The notes beneath the pieces are model-generated. The model saw only the letters and a program-made list of their open reading frames with translations, had not been told where the DNA came from and ran no database searches. DNA of 64,000 bases, from assembly GCA_032718865.1 (NCBI GenBank), contig JALUTQ010000004.1, positions 186,001 through 250,000 of the forward strand, in the 5' to 3' direction. Positions 12,701-24,269 of this stretch are shown here, in pieces; position 1 is the first letter of the stretch; each line of letters opens with the position of its first letter. Both the position numbers and the translations under genes were made by a program. The stretch is from Tilletia caries. Its lineage: Eukaryota > Basidiomycota > Exobasidiomycetes > Tilletiales > Tilletiaceae.

Positions 12701-13293
12701 AAGGCACGCTCGGCCCCAGCGATGCACCCACCTCCCCCTCCACAGCGGATCTACAACAACGTCCCCAAGAACGAACACACCTCGCAAACGAGACCGCCGC
12801 GGAGCTCCTACGGCGCTACCAAGATGCGGACCACAAGGACGAAGTGGACGAAGCTGTGCATGCGCTGTTGACGAACCCGAGCGAGACGGTCGCGTGTTGG
12901 ACTACGTTTGCGTTTGTGTTCAGCTTGATCGTGGCGCAGAAGACGGGAATTGACGTGCCGGAGCGGTTGGGGTTTGTTAGGGAGTATCCTGCTGGGGGTG
13001 GGGGGTGTGGGGTGGAGGCGATGGGGATGGGGTCTTCGCTTGTTGGAGAAGGAGGAGGAGAGGGCACCACCTCGCTCATGGCGGAACTTCAACGGGCGGC
13101 GAAGGCGGAGAAGCTACTACTGGGACCGGCATCCACGACGACGACGGCGACGGCGAACTCGAATGGGGCAAGAGGGAGTCTGACGCTGAACGATACGCTC
13201 GAGCTGTTGCGGTCGGTGCCGCTTGAGGAGCATTTGGATCGGATCGTCAACTTTTTGAGACAGCCTGAGGTGCAGCCTGTGCTTGTGGCTTGA
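9734..13293 (+). CDS. TPR-repeat protein of unknown specific function
   Basis: Three exons (9734-10525, 10634-11957, 12047-13293) encode about 1120 residues. The Met at 9734 (MARGRNNKLRKGERAAAKMG) is preferred over an in-frame Met at 9662 because the intervening sequence is a simple CGAACGA-type leader. In order: a basic N-terminus, an Asp/Tyr/His-rich acidic stretch (10000-10150), a conserved-looking helical region, a basic Lys/Gly linker, three TPR-like helices at roughly residues 610-730 (REQGNAAYELGSYFDAVDHYTRAI, then PLNRAASLLKLRLFEDAERDCSAAI, then AYFRRGASRAGLG), and a charged coiled C-terminal part. The TPR block spans the second intron and resembles Hsp90/Hsp70 cochaperone TPRs such as RPAP3, STI1 and TTC4; a cochaperone role is inference. 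The C-terminus does not clearly match the RPAP3 C-terminal domain. Confidence 0.75.
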
Positions 13294-14451
13294 CCTGCGT
13301 GGCTGCGTTGTCTTCCGGTCCCCCCCTTGCCTCCCTCCCTCCCCACTCTTTGTGTGACCTGACTACTACTCTCCCTTCTCTCGGTATACCATTTACGCAG
13401 GGCAATCCCTCTCCGCCACCTCAGAACTTGCTCAAGCGTTGCCTTCCCGTTCAATCTTTGCATCTGTTACAAGAGTCCGTCAATCACACCGTTTTCGTTG
13501 CCCAATCGATCTGCTGCGTTTTCCATATGTGATCGATTCTTTCTGTGTGTGAGAGCAAGTTGGTGCTGATGGAAATGAGGGGGGTGGGTGGGCAGAGGGC
13601 GAGCGGAGGGCAGAGGGAGACGCGCAGGGCACTGGGCAGGGCAGCCGGGCAGGACATGGTGCAAAGAGCTCGTTGTCCTTTGTGTGAACTCCGCTTTCTG
13701 ACCTTGAAAGAGGGAGAGCCGCCCGCGTCTTGCTGTTGAGACCCGGCCTTTATCGTGTGGGGGGGGGGGGGTGTCTCTGCGCAAGGCCCCACCTTCAAAC
13801 TCGACACCGACACCGACGACGACGACGAGCTCGACAGCGGCGCGGAATACGAAGGAACCACAGCGAGCGAGCGAGAGAAAGAAAGAGAGAGGGCGACCGC
13901 GTATACCACAGTGGAGAAGGCATCCTCCCTTTTTCCTCCCTCATTAAATTCGTTTGCATTCCACGCAGACAGTCCCCGTGCGACCCTCCCAATCCCCTTC
14001 CTACACCGACCACCCGACCTCGCCCCCGGCCTTTCTCAGTAGGACGCCTCCGGACCTCGTGCCCCCCCCTCCCCCCCTGCCAGCTCGCGAACCGAGCGCA
14101 TTCCATCAGTCAGTCAGTCGGAAAGCACAGACACGCCCGCCTCGCCTCGCCGTCTGCCGTGCACACTCCCTCACACACCATCACCCCCCGATCAGTCCAG
14201 GCCAGAAGGTCGACTTTGCAGTAGCACAAATCCCGAGGAAGAGTGCCCGACCTTTCTCTCTCAGAGACAGGAGGGAAGGATTATCTAAAGGGTCCAGCCT
14301 ATAATTCCCTTACTCTCGCTGGGGAGAGATCTAGAACGCGCAAGGGGGATCAAGTCGCTTGATCCCATCCCATCTCTGGTTCGCCGAAAGGGGGCGCCTA
14401 CCTCCGCTCGCCAAGTGCCAACCCGTCCCCCTCCTAACCGCCCCGCCCGGC
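13294..14451. other. intergenic region upstream of the formin gene
   Basis: Presumed terminator of the TPR gene followed by formin promoter and leader. It contains a run of 13 G at 13759-13771 and pyrimidine-rich sequence near 14060-14090. No gene seen. Confidence 0.45.
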
Positions 14452-17400
14452 ATGGACCTCCTCTTTAGCAAGAAGAAGCGCTCGCGCCAGTACAGCGTCA
14501 GCGCGACGGACCCGTCTGAAAACTCGGTGCCGTACGAACGTACGATCAGCGGCCGGAATCCCGTCTCGGTTGATACTGTCAGCTCTGGGTCGGGGATCAG
14601 TCGGCTTCAGATCAGTCCGCCAACTGCGAATCCGTACCTTGGCAACGGGACGTATGGAAGGCAGACGACCTATGTGAGTTTTTCGCGGACGGAAAGGCGG
14701 GTCTTTCCTGATCTTTTCTGGTTCGCTGACGCTTTTGCTTCGGATATCAGCAGCAGCAACAACATCAGCAGCAGCAGCAACAACACTTCCAAGTCGGCGC
14801 GGATGCTGGGCAGCAGGGTTTGAGGAGAGTCGGACAGGACGAACATCAACTCCATCACCAGCAGCAGCAACAACAGCATCAGCAGCAACAACAACAACAA
14901 CAAAACCTTCAATACCTTCAGCAGCCGCATCAGCCGCCAGACGACTTCGGCTCGTATAGCCCCGCTTCCCGGACCCAAAATCTCAGCCCCGTAGACAGTC
15001 AGCAGACCGCGAACGACGCTTACTACGCGAATCAGCATCGGCAGCACAAGATGTCCTCAGGTTCCAGCATGTATTCTGCCCAGAGCTCGGCTGCAAGTGC
15101 TGCTGCTGCTGCGTCCCGGCAGGCATACGCATCCCATCCGGCTTCTCAACACGATGCCTACGCGAGCAGTGCTTCCTCATATGTTCATCCCGGTGCGAGC
15201 TCGACTTTAAGTTCCGCCTCTGGGCCTGATGGCACGCGTTCATCGCGCTATACCACCTCTTCGACTTCGTCCGGTGGTGGCGGCGGTGGAGGAGGGAATG
15301 GATCGTACGGCGTGCGCATGTCCGGAGCCAATGCCGTCGCAGCCCTGGGAATGTCGACTCAGGGCTACGCGACAGAACATCATCACGTCCATCACCCCGC
15401 ACCATCCATGAACCGGGATGGGTCGGACAGAGGGTCGAACGCGAGCGCCTCCGGAGCATCCCATGCTCAGCCTCATCCCGCCGCTTCGACGCGCGCACCC
15501 GAGTTTAGCATGGCGCGACCGGACAACGCGACCGTCGAGCGCATGTTCTCCGATCTTATGGAGAAACGCGACTTCCTCTCCACCCCGGGTGGGAATCTGT
15601 CGGACGAGTACAAGGAGCAGGCACGGCAGAACATGCTCAGTTTCCCCGTGGACAAGAAGTGGACGTTGGTGTACAATGATCGGTTGACGGAGTGGCATGC
15701 TGCCAAGGAGCGCGAGCGGACGAAGCGACATCAGCACAATGCCAGTCTGTCTGGCCAGCCGCAGACGATGATCATCCAGCGTAACTCGCCGGAGTGGTTC
15801 ATTCGGAAACTTATCGATGGGACGGTCACGACCAAGCATATCGAGTCTCTCGCCGTCACGCTCCGAACGTGTGCACTCGGCTGGATCCAGTCCTTCGTCG
15901 AGGCGAAGGGCACGCCCGTGTTGGGAACCTTCCTGAGCTCGTTGCATGCCAAGACGGACAAGACGGACAATGACGTTGCGCTCGAGTACGAAGTCCTCAA
16001 GGCGTTCCGGTCGCTCTTCAATTCGAAGCCCGGTGCCAATGACGCCCTTGCACAACCGAAATGCATCAGCGGCATTGCGCACTCCATGGTCTCCGCCCAC
16101 CTGGCCACGCGCAAACAGGCGGCCGACATCCTGCTCTTCCTCTGTCATTGGGAAAAGCCTACCGGTCACTCGCTCGTCCTGCGCGCCTTTGACGACCTAA
16201 AGTCCTCGCTCGGCGACCATGGTCGGTTCGACGCCTGGTTCCGCATCTTGGAGCAGACGATTGACGGACGGGGCAAGATGGGCAGCATGGTCGGTGCCTC
16301 GGATGAAGTCAAGAAGCTCAGTCTGGTCGGGCCTAACGAGAGCTCGCTGAACGAGTACGCGATCAACAACATGTTCCTCATCAACGCCATCCTGAGCCAG
16401 GACATCGTCCCCGAATTTGAGGTCCGGGTGCACTTGCGGCATCAGATGGATGCCAGTGGGCTGCAGCGCATCTTGATCAAGATGCGCGCGTTCAAACATC
16501 CCGATCTCGATTTGCAGATTGGCGTGTTTGAGCGTGGGGCGGAGAACGATCAGGAGGACGTCGTGGAGACGTTTAATAAGGATCTCTTGACGGACTTGAG
16601 TGACCCTGTTGATGTGTTCAGGGCCGTTGTCGATAAGGTCTCTGGCACGCGGGCGTACGACTTCTTTCTCTCCGCCTTGCAACATTTGCTCCTGATTCGG
16701 CAGGATGGCGAAGCACTGGCGCACTACTACAAGCTCATCGACTCGCTTGTCACCGCCGTCGTGATGGATCGGAAGGGGGCGGTGGAAGGGTCGGACATGA
16801 GCTCGCTGCTCGGCGTCAGTGTCAACTCGGTCCTTTCGCGCTTTGCGGATCAGGACCAGATGAACGCGACACAGGAGGAACTGAAGAAGACGAAGATTCG
16901 TCTCGAGTTGGCTGAGCAGGAGCAGGGGCGACTGGAGGTACAACTGGCGGAGACGGGAGAAGGGCTGGTGGGGCGTCTGCAAGAGCAGATCGATAAGCTC
17001 GAGGAGGACCTTGCCATCAGTCGGGCCAACGCTTCTGCCGCCAAGGAGGAAATGGACGAGATGGAGAAGGGCTACATCGACCGGGTCGTCGCGCTCGAGA
17101 TCCAGACGCGAGAGCTGTATGAGATGCTCAAGGAGGCTCAGCTGGACGTGACCGATGTGGCAGCGCCGGGCAAAGGTCAGCTGAATCGGAAGCAGCTCGT
17201 GGACACGCTTGAGAAGCAGCTGGAGCGGAACAAGACGATCAGGAAATTGGAGGCGAATGCGAAGAAGACGATTCGGCCGATGGTTCCGGTCAATGGGAAT
17301 GTTGCCGCCGCCCCGCCTATGCCGACGAGCGCGTCTGGTCCCTCTGTCCCGCCCAAGAAGGAAGCTACCCAAGGGTTTGACGACGATGAGGACGACGAGT

Positions 17401-20400
17401 TCGTCCAGGCTCCCGAGGAAGCTGCGGAGGAGGACGATGATGACGAGGATGATGAAGAGGATGATCAAGAAGCAGGGGTCGTCTCTGCTGACGCGCGGAG
17501 AAGGATAGAGGAGACTCTCATGGCGGGTATGGCGTCGAACTCGGACATTCAGTCCAGGATGACGGAGACGAGGGCACAGAGACGGAGGAAGACGTTGGTC
17601 CCTGGTCAACCGCTTGAGGAACGTCGGTCGGCTACACCGCCCCCACCACCGCCGCCGCCACCACCGCCCATGCCTTCGATGCCGCAACAGACTCAGGCTC
17701 AGGTCGGCAGTTCGTCGATGACGCCTGTGGGGATGGTAGCTCCGCCAGCCCCGCCTGCTCCTCCTGCCCCTCCGATGTCTCAGCAGGCCCAGTTTGTCAC
17801 TCCTTCGATGGAATCGGTCGGGACGGCCGCCCCATCTGCCCTTCCAAAGTCCTATCAGGATCAGGCCGGCAGTCCGTTGATGGTACCTGTTGGGATGGGC
17901 CCTCCGCCTGTCCCTTCTACGCCTCATCAGGCTCAGGTCGGCAGTCCGTCGATGGTATCTGTTGGGATGGGCCCTCCGCCTGTCCCTTCTATGCCTCGGC
18001 AGACGCAGAATGTCGCGACCTCGACGGATCCCGTCGGAATGGCCGCTCCGCCCGCCCCTCCCGCCCCGCCCGCACCTCCTGCTCCTCAGCAGGCTCAAAA
18101 TGCTTCTCCCTTGCTGGCGCCTGGTGGGTTCCCACCTGCAAACGCAACCACTATGGACGAAGCGACTGCGGCCACGCCCACCAAGCAGCCTATGTCGTTC
18201 CTGGATCAGATACGACAGCAGCGTCAAGATTCATCACCGAGACCCAGTCTGTCCGACATTGCTACGCCGACAGCGCGATCGCCTGGCACTGTCGATGCGC
18301 CTATCTTGTTCGAACAGAATACGTTCACGGCGGAGCCGGTTGTTCGTGAAGTGTATGGAGTGTCGCCTCCTCCCCCTCCTCCGCCGCCACCGCCACCGCC
18401 GCCGCCGATGCCTGGCTCGGATATAGAGCGAAGGATGACCCGTACCAACTCTTCTGCGATGAACCTTGCGTTGCGCGCCGCTGCGGCTGGATTGCGCGAC
18501 GCCAATGCCGCTCCGCCCCCCCCTCCGCCGCCACCTCCACCGCCACCGGGCAGTATCGCCAGCACGCCCAAGGTGGGCGAGTCGCCCGCGCCGTCGGACG
18601 GCCAGCGAGACTCGATGTTCAACATGCGAGCGAGCTTTGGGAACGAGCTGGGTCCTGCAGGACCCCAGCATGCTCCCCCTGCTCCCAGCCCTGGCGGGAT
18701 GTTCGCGAGCCAGTTCTCGAGAAAGGAAGTTTCTGAGATGGCGAAGCAGCGGATGAAGCAGCTGCAATGGGACAAGCTGACTGCGCAGCATGCGGCGGAG
18801 ACGGTCTGGGGCAAGTCTGGGGAGGACGAGCTGACGTTGATCAAGGCGTTGAAGCAGACGGGCATGCTGGAGGAGATGGAGGAGGACTTCAAGGCGAAGC
18901 AGGCGCCGCGGAAGAGCTCGATGATGGCGAAGAAGGACAAGCTTGAGCTGAAGACGCACTTGAGTCTGCAGACGCGGCAGGGGATCGAGATGGTGCTCAG
19001 ACGGGTGCAGTCCAGTCTCACGGGTGCGAAACATGCCACGCCGGAGGAGGTCGCGCACCATATTGTCAACTGCAACGATGCGGTGCTCGACCAGAGCTTC
19101 TTGACCGAGCTTTTGCGACACTACCCCGAGTCGGAGACGAAGGGCCAGCTGGGCGAGTACCGCAACGCGTCGGTGGAAGAACTCCGACTGCTCCACCCCG
19201 CCGACCGACTGGTGGTGCTGCTCATGACGGTCCCTTACCTGAAGGAGAAGGTCAAAGGACTCCTCTTCATGACCAAGTACCGCGAGTCCTTCGAGCTCAT
19301 CCGGGAAGGCTCGCTCAAAGTGCGCGAAGGCGCCGACGCGCTGATGAAAGCGCCCAACTTTGCCAAGCTGCTCACGTTGATCCTCATGATGGGCAACTAC
19401 CTGAATGCGACGGGTGTGCAGGGCGGGGCCTTTGGGTTTAAAGTGAGCAGTATTAATAAGCTTGTGGACACGAAGGCGGCGGATGGGACTACGCTGTTGC
19501 ACTTTGTGGAGCGGTCGATGAGCAAGTGTTTCCCGGAGACGGAGGTGTTTTTGGAGGAGTTGGAGGCTCCGGCCGAAGCTTGTCGAGGTATGTATTTGTT
19601 CCCGCATCTGACCCTTTCCTTTCCTTTCCTTTCCTTTCCTTTCCTTTCCTTTCCTTTCCTTTCCTTTCCTTTCCTTTCCTTTCCTTTCCTTTCCTTGACC
19701 TTTTCTTCTCAACGTTGCTGAACGTGCGATTCTTGACTCGCAGTCCAACTGAACGATCTCAAGCGCGACTTGGCCGAGCTCAAGTCCGGCAGCGCGCAGT
19801 TGAAGAAGGACCTCGACAGATTCATCGATGAGCGCGAAGAGAACCTCCAAGACCCCTACGCGAAGATCATGATCCCCTTCCTAACCGAGTCCGTATCGGA
19901 CCTCCAACGTCTCTCGGACCAGGTCCAATTCACGGAACGAACCTATGCCGACGCTTTGCGGTACTTCGGTGAGGGCCCCGATCCGAAGCGACGCGGGTTC
20001 CCGGCGGTGCAGGCTATGAAGACGGAGGACTTCTTTGGGATCTTTAAGGAGTTTTGCGCGAGTTATCGGAAGGCGAAGACGGACAATGTTCGGCTTACTG
20101 AGCAGAGGGTTATTGAGGCTAGGCGGAGAGCGGTGAGTGAAACCCCCTTTTTCCTCATTTCTCACAAAAAGGCTGACAGAACATAACTGATTTGATTTTC
20201 CCCCCCCTTTGGTTTCAGGCTGCGGAGGAGAAGGAGCGCGAACGACAGGAAGCCATCGCGCGTCGCGAGGCCGGAATCGACGACTCCGCCGTGCTCGAGA
20301 CCTTACTGGGCAACCTCCGCGCGGGCGGGGGTACGACGAAGAGCAAGCGCAAAGCCCGAGAGCGCGGCGAAGCGCGTCGAAGTGCGAAGCAGGCGCACTT

Positions 20401-21379
20401 GAACGTGCTCCTGGAAGGCGGCGCGGGTGGTGGGGAGAGTGGAGACAGTGCTGGTCTTGGAGGTGGTGGGGAACCTGGTGCTGATGGGGTGAAGCGGGGC
20501 AGTTTGGATGGTGTCAGTTCGGAGCCTAGTGATAAAGCTGCGGCGTTGCTTGCTAAGTTACGACCTGATGGACCGGACAACAGCGAACAGGGCGCTGGTG
20601 CGGGAGGGGAAGACGTTACTGGTGCGACTGGGTCATCGTCGTCTTCCGGCGGCAGTGGGACGGGGACGGGGACGGGGACGGGGACGACGTCGAGGCCGAT
20701 GAGGAGGCGGGAACGTCGGACGGGTACGGCCACGGGGAGCACGGCTTCGAGCTCGATCCATGGTCATACGAGTAGTGTGGCGAGTGCTACGGGTGCTGTG
20801 GGTGCTGCTTCCTCGTCTTCGAGTGCGGCTGCGGCTGCGGCTGTCTCGGGTCTGCCGCCGTTGTCTTCTTCGTCGACGGATACGATGATGGCGAGTCCGT
20901 CGAGCCCTGCGTCCGGGTCGGTGGTGATGCGTGGTAGTTCTTCATCGAACTCGATCTCGAACTCGGCATCGGCGTCGTTATTGGGACCTGCGTTCCCGCA
21001 TGAGGTGTCCTCGTCGGCATTCCCGACACGGTCGACGACGATGATGCTGCATGAGCCAACAACGGGCGGGCGGGACGACGACGACGAGGAGAGGGAGGTG
21101 GGGAGTATGCCGCCGACGCCTATTCGGAGGGTGTTCGCTGAGGCGGACGAAGCTGCTATTGCGGCTGATGAGGCGGAGGCGGAGGCTGCTCTCGCTGGCC
21201 ACCAGCATGGCAACGGCAATGGGACCGGGCCGCCGCAAGATGTGGATGGGAACGAGGAGGCAGAAGAGGAGGAGGAGGACGAGGAGGCGCTCACTGCTGC
21301 CGATTCGAGCGGAGCTGGGGATCTGAGCTGGATCGACCCGGAGATGATGGGGGAGGGGGAGAATACGTTGATGCCGTGA
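14452..21379 (+). CDS. diaphanous-related formin (Bni1/SepA type)
   Basis: Four exons (14452-14673, 14751-19587, 19744-20132, 20219-21379) encode about 2202 residues. Order: a Gln/His-rich N-terminal tract; GTPase-binding/FH3 region from about residue 325 (NATVERMFSDLMEKRDFL; SPEWFIRKLIDGT) to about 750; coiled coil about 775-880; acidic patch; FH1 with several polyproline runs about 1034-1344, the profilin-binding region; FH2 about 1396-1815 (KQLQWDKL, then LLTLILMMGNYLNATG, GFKVSSINKLVDTKA); and an autoregulatory DAD-like segment (DDSAVLETLLGNLR plus a basic cluster) in exon 4. Formins nucleate and elongate unbranched actin filaments at hyphal tips, buds and septa, and are released from autoinhibition by Rho GTPases binding the N-terminus. 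The acidic, Ser-rich tail is unusually long. Intron 3 is mostly a pentanucleotide repeat. Confidence 0.95.
19613..19692 (+). repeat. pentanucleotide microsatellite (CCTTT)16 inside a formin intron
   Basis: Sixteen perfect CCTTT units fill about half of the 156-base intron 19588-19743, between the donor GTATGT and the acceptor region. The repeat is pure pyrimidine. Confidence 0.95.
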
Positions 21380-21936
21380 ACGACACGATCACACAGGGGA
21401 CGACGACCGACGAGGAATGTTACTGGGGATTTTCCTTTACTTCACAACTCTTTACGCCTTACTTTATTATGCCGTAACGCCATCCCTCCGTTCATCGCTA
21501 CTCCTCCCCCCCCCTTCTCTCTCTCGCAGCGCACGCACTGTTTCTTTTCTTACACTGCCTTCTCCCTGTCCATGTTCCCTTCCCCCCTTCTTCCACTTCC
21601 TCTTCTTCCTTTTCACTATACTTTCCGCCCTTACTCATTGCCGCCTGCGTAACCTACCTTATATATCCCACAAGCCCCAGCAAATCCTCAAGCCCAAGTC
21701 CAAATGATCCACACCCTTCCAGATCCTGGCTTCGAAGAGAGAGACGAAGAGTGTGACGTGAACCTTTGGCTGAAAATGAATTCCTAAGAGCGATAAGACC
21801 AAGCAAGCGATGGAGAGAGTGAAGTGAGTGTGGGACAGTTGGGAAGAAAAAGACCAGAGAGTGGAGAGTATGGGAGAAGGGGAAGGAATTAAATCTGCAG
21901 GGAGAGGTCGCTCTGGCCCGGGGCCTGTTGTGATAG
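21380..21936. other. intergenic region between convergent formin and ZIP genes
   Basis: Pyrimidine-rich 3'-flank sequence serving two tail-to-tail genes. No gene or clear hairpin noticed. Confidence 0.4.
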
Positions 21937-23694
21937 TCAGTGCCCGTGGCCGGTGAGACCCTGGAGGAAACGGGGTAATGCCGCGCCGAGGAGTAAGAGG
22001 GCCGTCTTAGCCGCTTCGAGGGTGAGGATAGAAGAGGATCCCCAGCCTGGTGGTGCTGCCGTACGCGTGCTTGGTCTTGGATGTTGATGTTGTCGTTTGG
22101 ACTCTGGTTGTTCGGGGTCCGGGGGGTCCGAGTCGCCTTGCGATGGTGATGCTGTTGCTGAGGGTGGGGTTGGGGTTGGGGAGGAGGTGGAGGGCGTGAC
22201 CACCCGTCTGCGGTTGCCGCTGTCGGTGTGTTGATTGGTTGTGGTGGGGTGAGGATGTAAGAGGGACGACGACTCGTTGTCTCCTGTTGCCCCTCCTGCC
22301 CCTCCTCCATCTGCATCAGTGAAATCAGCAAGACTCCTCCTCCTCCTCCTCCTCCTTCTCCCTTCCTCATCAACACCATCATCTCCAAGTTGATCCTCCG
22401 CATCGACAGCCTGGTACCCGTGATGTTGATGCTCGTGGGAGAACGACGAGTGCGGGGAAGAGGAGGAAGAGGGGGATCCCATGAGTTCGCCAAGGGCGTG
22501 CATGGCGACATATAGGAATGTACCGGCGCTGAAGGTGAGCGCCATGCCGATATGTCTGGTGGATAACCCTCCACCACCACCACCGCCGGACGCGTCCCCC
22601 TCCTCCTCCGCGCCGCTCTCGACCAGGCCGCGTACCAATACAGAAGCGAATCTCGCAATAGGACCCCTAGCATCCAGCGCCGCGGCCGACGGAGCCCCAA
22701 GCCCATCGACCGCCTTGGAGTCGAGGATGTACCAACCCAGGGCATAGGTAGCAAGTGCGCCTGCGGGTGTACTAAGACTGAAGACGCCAATGGCGCGTAG
22801 TATGGCGAGTCTCGATCCGGCCTGGGAGAGCAAGAGGGTGGAGAGGCCCAGTGCGGCCGGTGCTTTGTGGAGCATGATGGCGAGGAAGACGATGAGGCGG
22901 AGGGAAGCTGCTGGGTCCTCTTCTTCCTCCTGGTGCTCTGTATTAGAGGAGGAGGCAGATGCGGAAGAGGCGAGGGAGGCAGCGCCCATTGCGATGCCGT
23001 CTGTGAATGCGTGTATGACGAGCCCGAGGAGGGAGGTGAGGGAGGCGCGGGAGAAGGTTGAGAGGGAGGAGGAGCGCTGTGCGAAGAGACGGAGACTGCT
23101 GAGACGGAGGGGCGCTGAGGATGGCTGTTGTCTGTGGTCGTGGTGCTTGCGTGGTGAGGATGGGTGGGACATGCGATGCATCTCGTTGGGCGGGGGTGGT
23201 GATTCTGCTCCTTCTCCTTCTGCGCCTGCTGTGGTTGATGATGATGATGATGATGATGGTGATGATGATGGTGATGGCTGTGCAGTGGGCGGGAGTGATG
23301 GTGGCTGTGCTTCAGAGTGTGTATGTGGCTGGCTGCTGTTGAGGAAGCGATCGGCGAAGTACATGAGGAGGAATCCTACGAGTACGCTGACGCCCAGCGT
23401 ATGTTCCGGGTCGTAGTGCTGTTTGGCGTTCTTATGGGCATGGTTATGCGGGTGGTAATGGGCATACAGATTGGAGACGCCCTCAGGCAGTACGATGGTG
23501 ATGCCCGCGCCGAGGAGGAGGCCGGCAGCGAGGGACTGGAGGAGGATCATCTGTCGGTGGGAGAGCCGGATGAAGAGGGGCAGACTGCCGAGGAGGAAGG
23601 TGGAGATTGCCATGACGAGGCAGAAGATCAGCAGCTGGGCCAGCGGCGACATCGTCTTCATCACGCTCGACCCTGTCTCCCGCAGCGCACTCAT
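21937..23694 (-). CDS. ZIP-family metal transporter (ZIP9/SLC39A9-like)
   Basis: Single exon, 585 residues. Membrane segments: LAQLLIFCLVMAISTFLLGSL, then a Gly-rich helix before VLPEG, then LGVSVLVGFLLMYFAD. A His/Ser-rich cytosolic loop follows (HYHPHNHAH earlier; HKHHDHR-type runs later). Then come the signature metal-site helices, LVIHAFTDGIAMGAA (TM4) and AIMLHKAPAALGLS (TM5), and three more helices. The HK-PAALGLS form of TM5 is characteristic of the ZIP9 branch, which sits in Golgi/trans-Golgi membranes and moves Zn2+ (and, in yeast Atx2, Mn2+) to the cytosol. A long His/Arg/Ser-rich insertion separates the last two helices. An alternative start is the Met at 23661. Metal and location are inferred from the family. 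Confidence 0.88.
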   Translation of the reverse strand: MSALRETGSSVMKTMSPLAQLLIFCLVMAISTFLLGSLPLFIRLSHRQMILLQSLAAGLLLGAGITIVLPEGVSNLYAHYHPHNHAHKNAKQHYDPEHTLGVSVLVGFLLMYFADRFLNSSQPHTHSEAQPPSLPPTAQPSPSSSPSSSSSSSTTAGAEGEGAESPPPPNEMHRMSHPSSPRKHHDHRQQPSSAPLRLSSLRLFAQRSSSLSTFSRASLTSLLGLVIHAFTDGIAMGAASLASSASASSSNTEHQEEEEDPAASLRLIVFLAIMLHKAPAALGLSTLLLSQAGSRLAILRAIGVFSLSTPAGALATYALGWYILDSKAVDGLGAPSAAALDARGPIARFASVLVRGLVESGAEEEGDASGGGGGGGLSTRHIGMALTFSAGTFLYVAMHALGELMGSPSSSSSPHSSFSHEHQHHGYQAVDAEDQLGDDGVDEEGRRRRRRRRSLADFTDADGGGAGGATGDNESSSLLHPHPTTTNQHTDSGNRRRVVTPSTSSPTPTPPSATASPSQGDSDPPDPEQPESKRQHQHPRPSTRTAAPPGWGSSSILTLEAAKTALLLLGAALPRFLQGLTGHGH

Positions 23695-24269
23695 CTTGGG
23701 ATACCGTCGTCGTCGTCGTTGCCGTCAAGAACGAGCTCGAGCTCAGCAGCCAAAGGGGAGAAGGAGGTCATCAGCTCATCCGCTCATCCGAGTCCGAGGA
23801 TTTCAGCCTCAGGGCCGCGGAGGTTCTCACCCGTTCTCACTCCGTTCTGTCCCAAACACGTGCGCTCACGATTAGATATCACCTCCACCTCCACCTCCAC
23901 CTCGTCCCTCCCTCCCTCCCTCCCTCCCAGTTCCCACCCATCAGCCAGCCCCACCACGGGACCACCACCCATGGATGGCGGCGGACGTTCACTTTGCTGC
24001 AACGAGATGGCTCTGTCCCATCCTCGTTGCTGGTGCTGGCTGCGCAGTGCGCTGGCTGATGGCAACAAGCGAGCTTCCCAAATCCCAGATGAGCTCCCTG
24101 CTGGTTGAACAATGACCGAAGCAGGACCGCCGTCTCATTATCGGAAGCCAACAAACGCTCTAGATAAGCCAAGCCAGCCAGAGCGAGTATAAGAAGGGCA
24201 CAGACCATCACTCCTCCTCATTCCCCATCCCTCTCGCCCACCTCCATCTCCCTCCCGCTGCGAATTCCA
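23695..24269. promoter_or_regulatory. divergent promoter region between ZIP transporter and phosphofructokinase
   Basis: Head-to-head spacer with short CCTCCA and CCCT runs (23880-23935). On the PFK side a TATA-like TATAAG lies at 24188-24193, about 77 bases before the PFK start codon. Confidence 0.4.
24188..24193 (+). promoter_or_regulatory. TATA-like box upstream of phosphofructokinase
   Basis: TATAAG in a GC-rich context, 77 bases before the ATG at 24270. The position suits a core promoter of a highly expressed glycolytic gene; the call rests on position and motif alone. Confidence 0.35.

Noticed and set aside
16197..18227. 676-residue minus-strand frame inside the formin gene
   Set aside because: Arg-rich shadow of the GC-rich coding strand, with no family motifs; the plus-strand frame is a clear formin.
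18234..19850. 538-residue minus-strand frame inside the formin gene
   Set aside because: Also a shadow; it contains the translated pentanucleotide repeat and runs across an intron.
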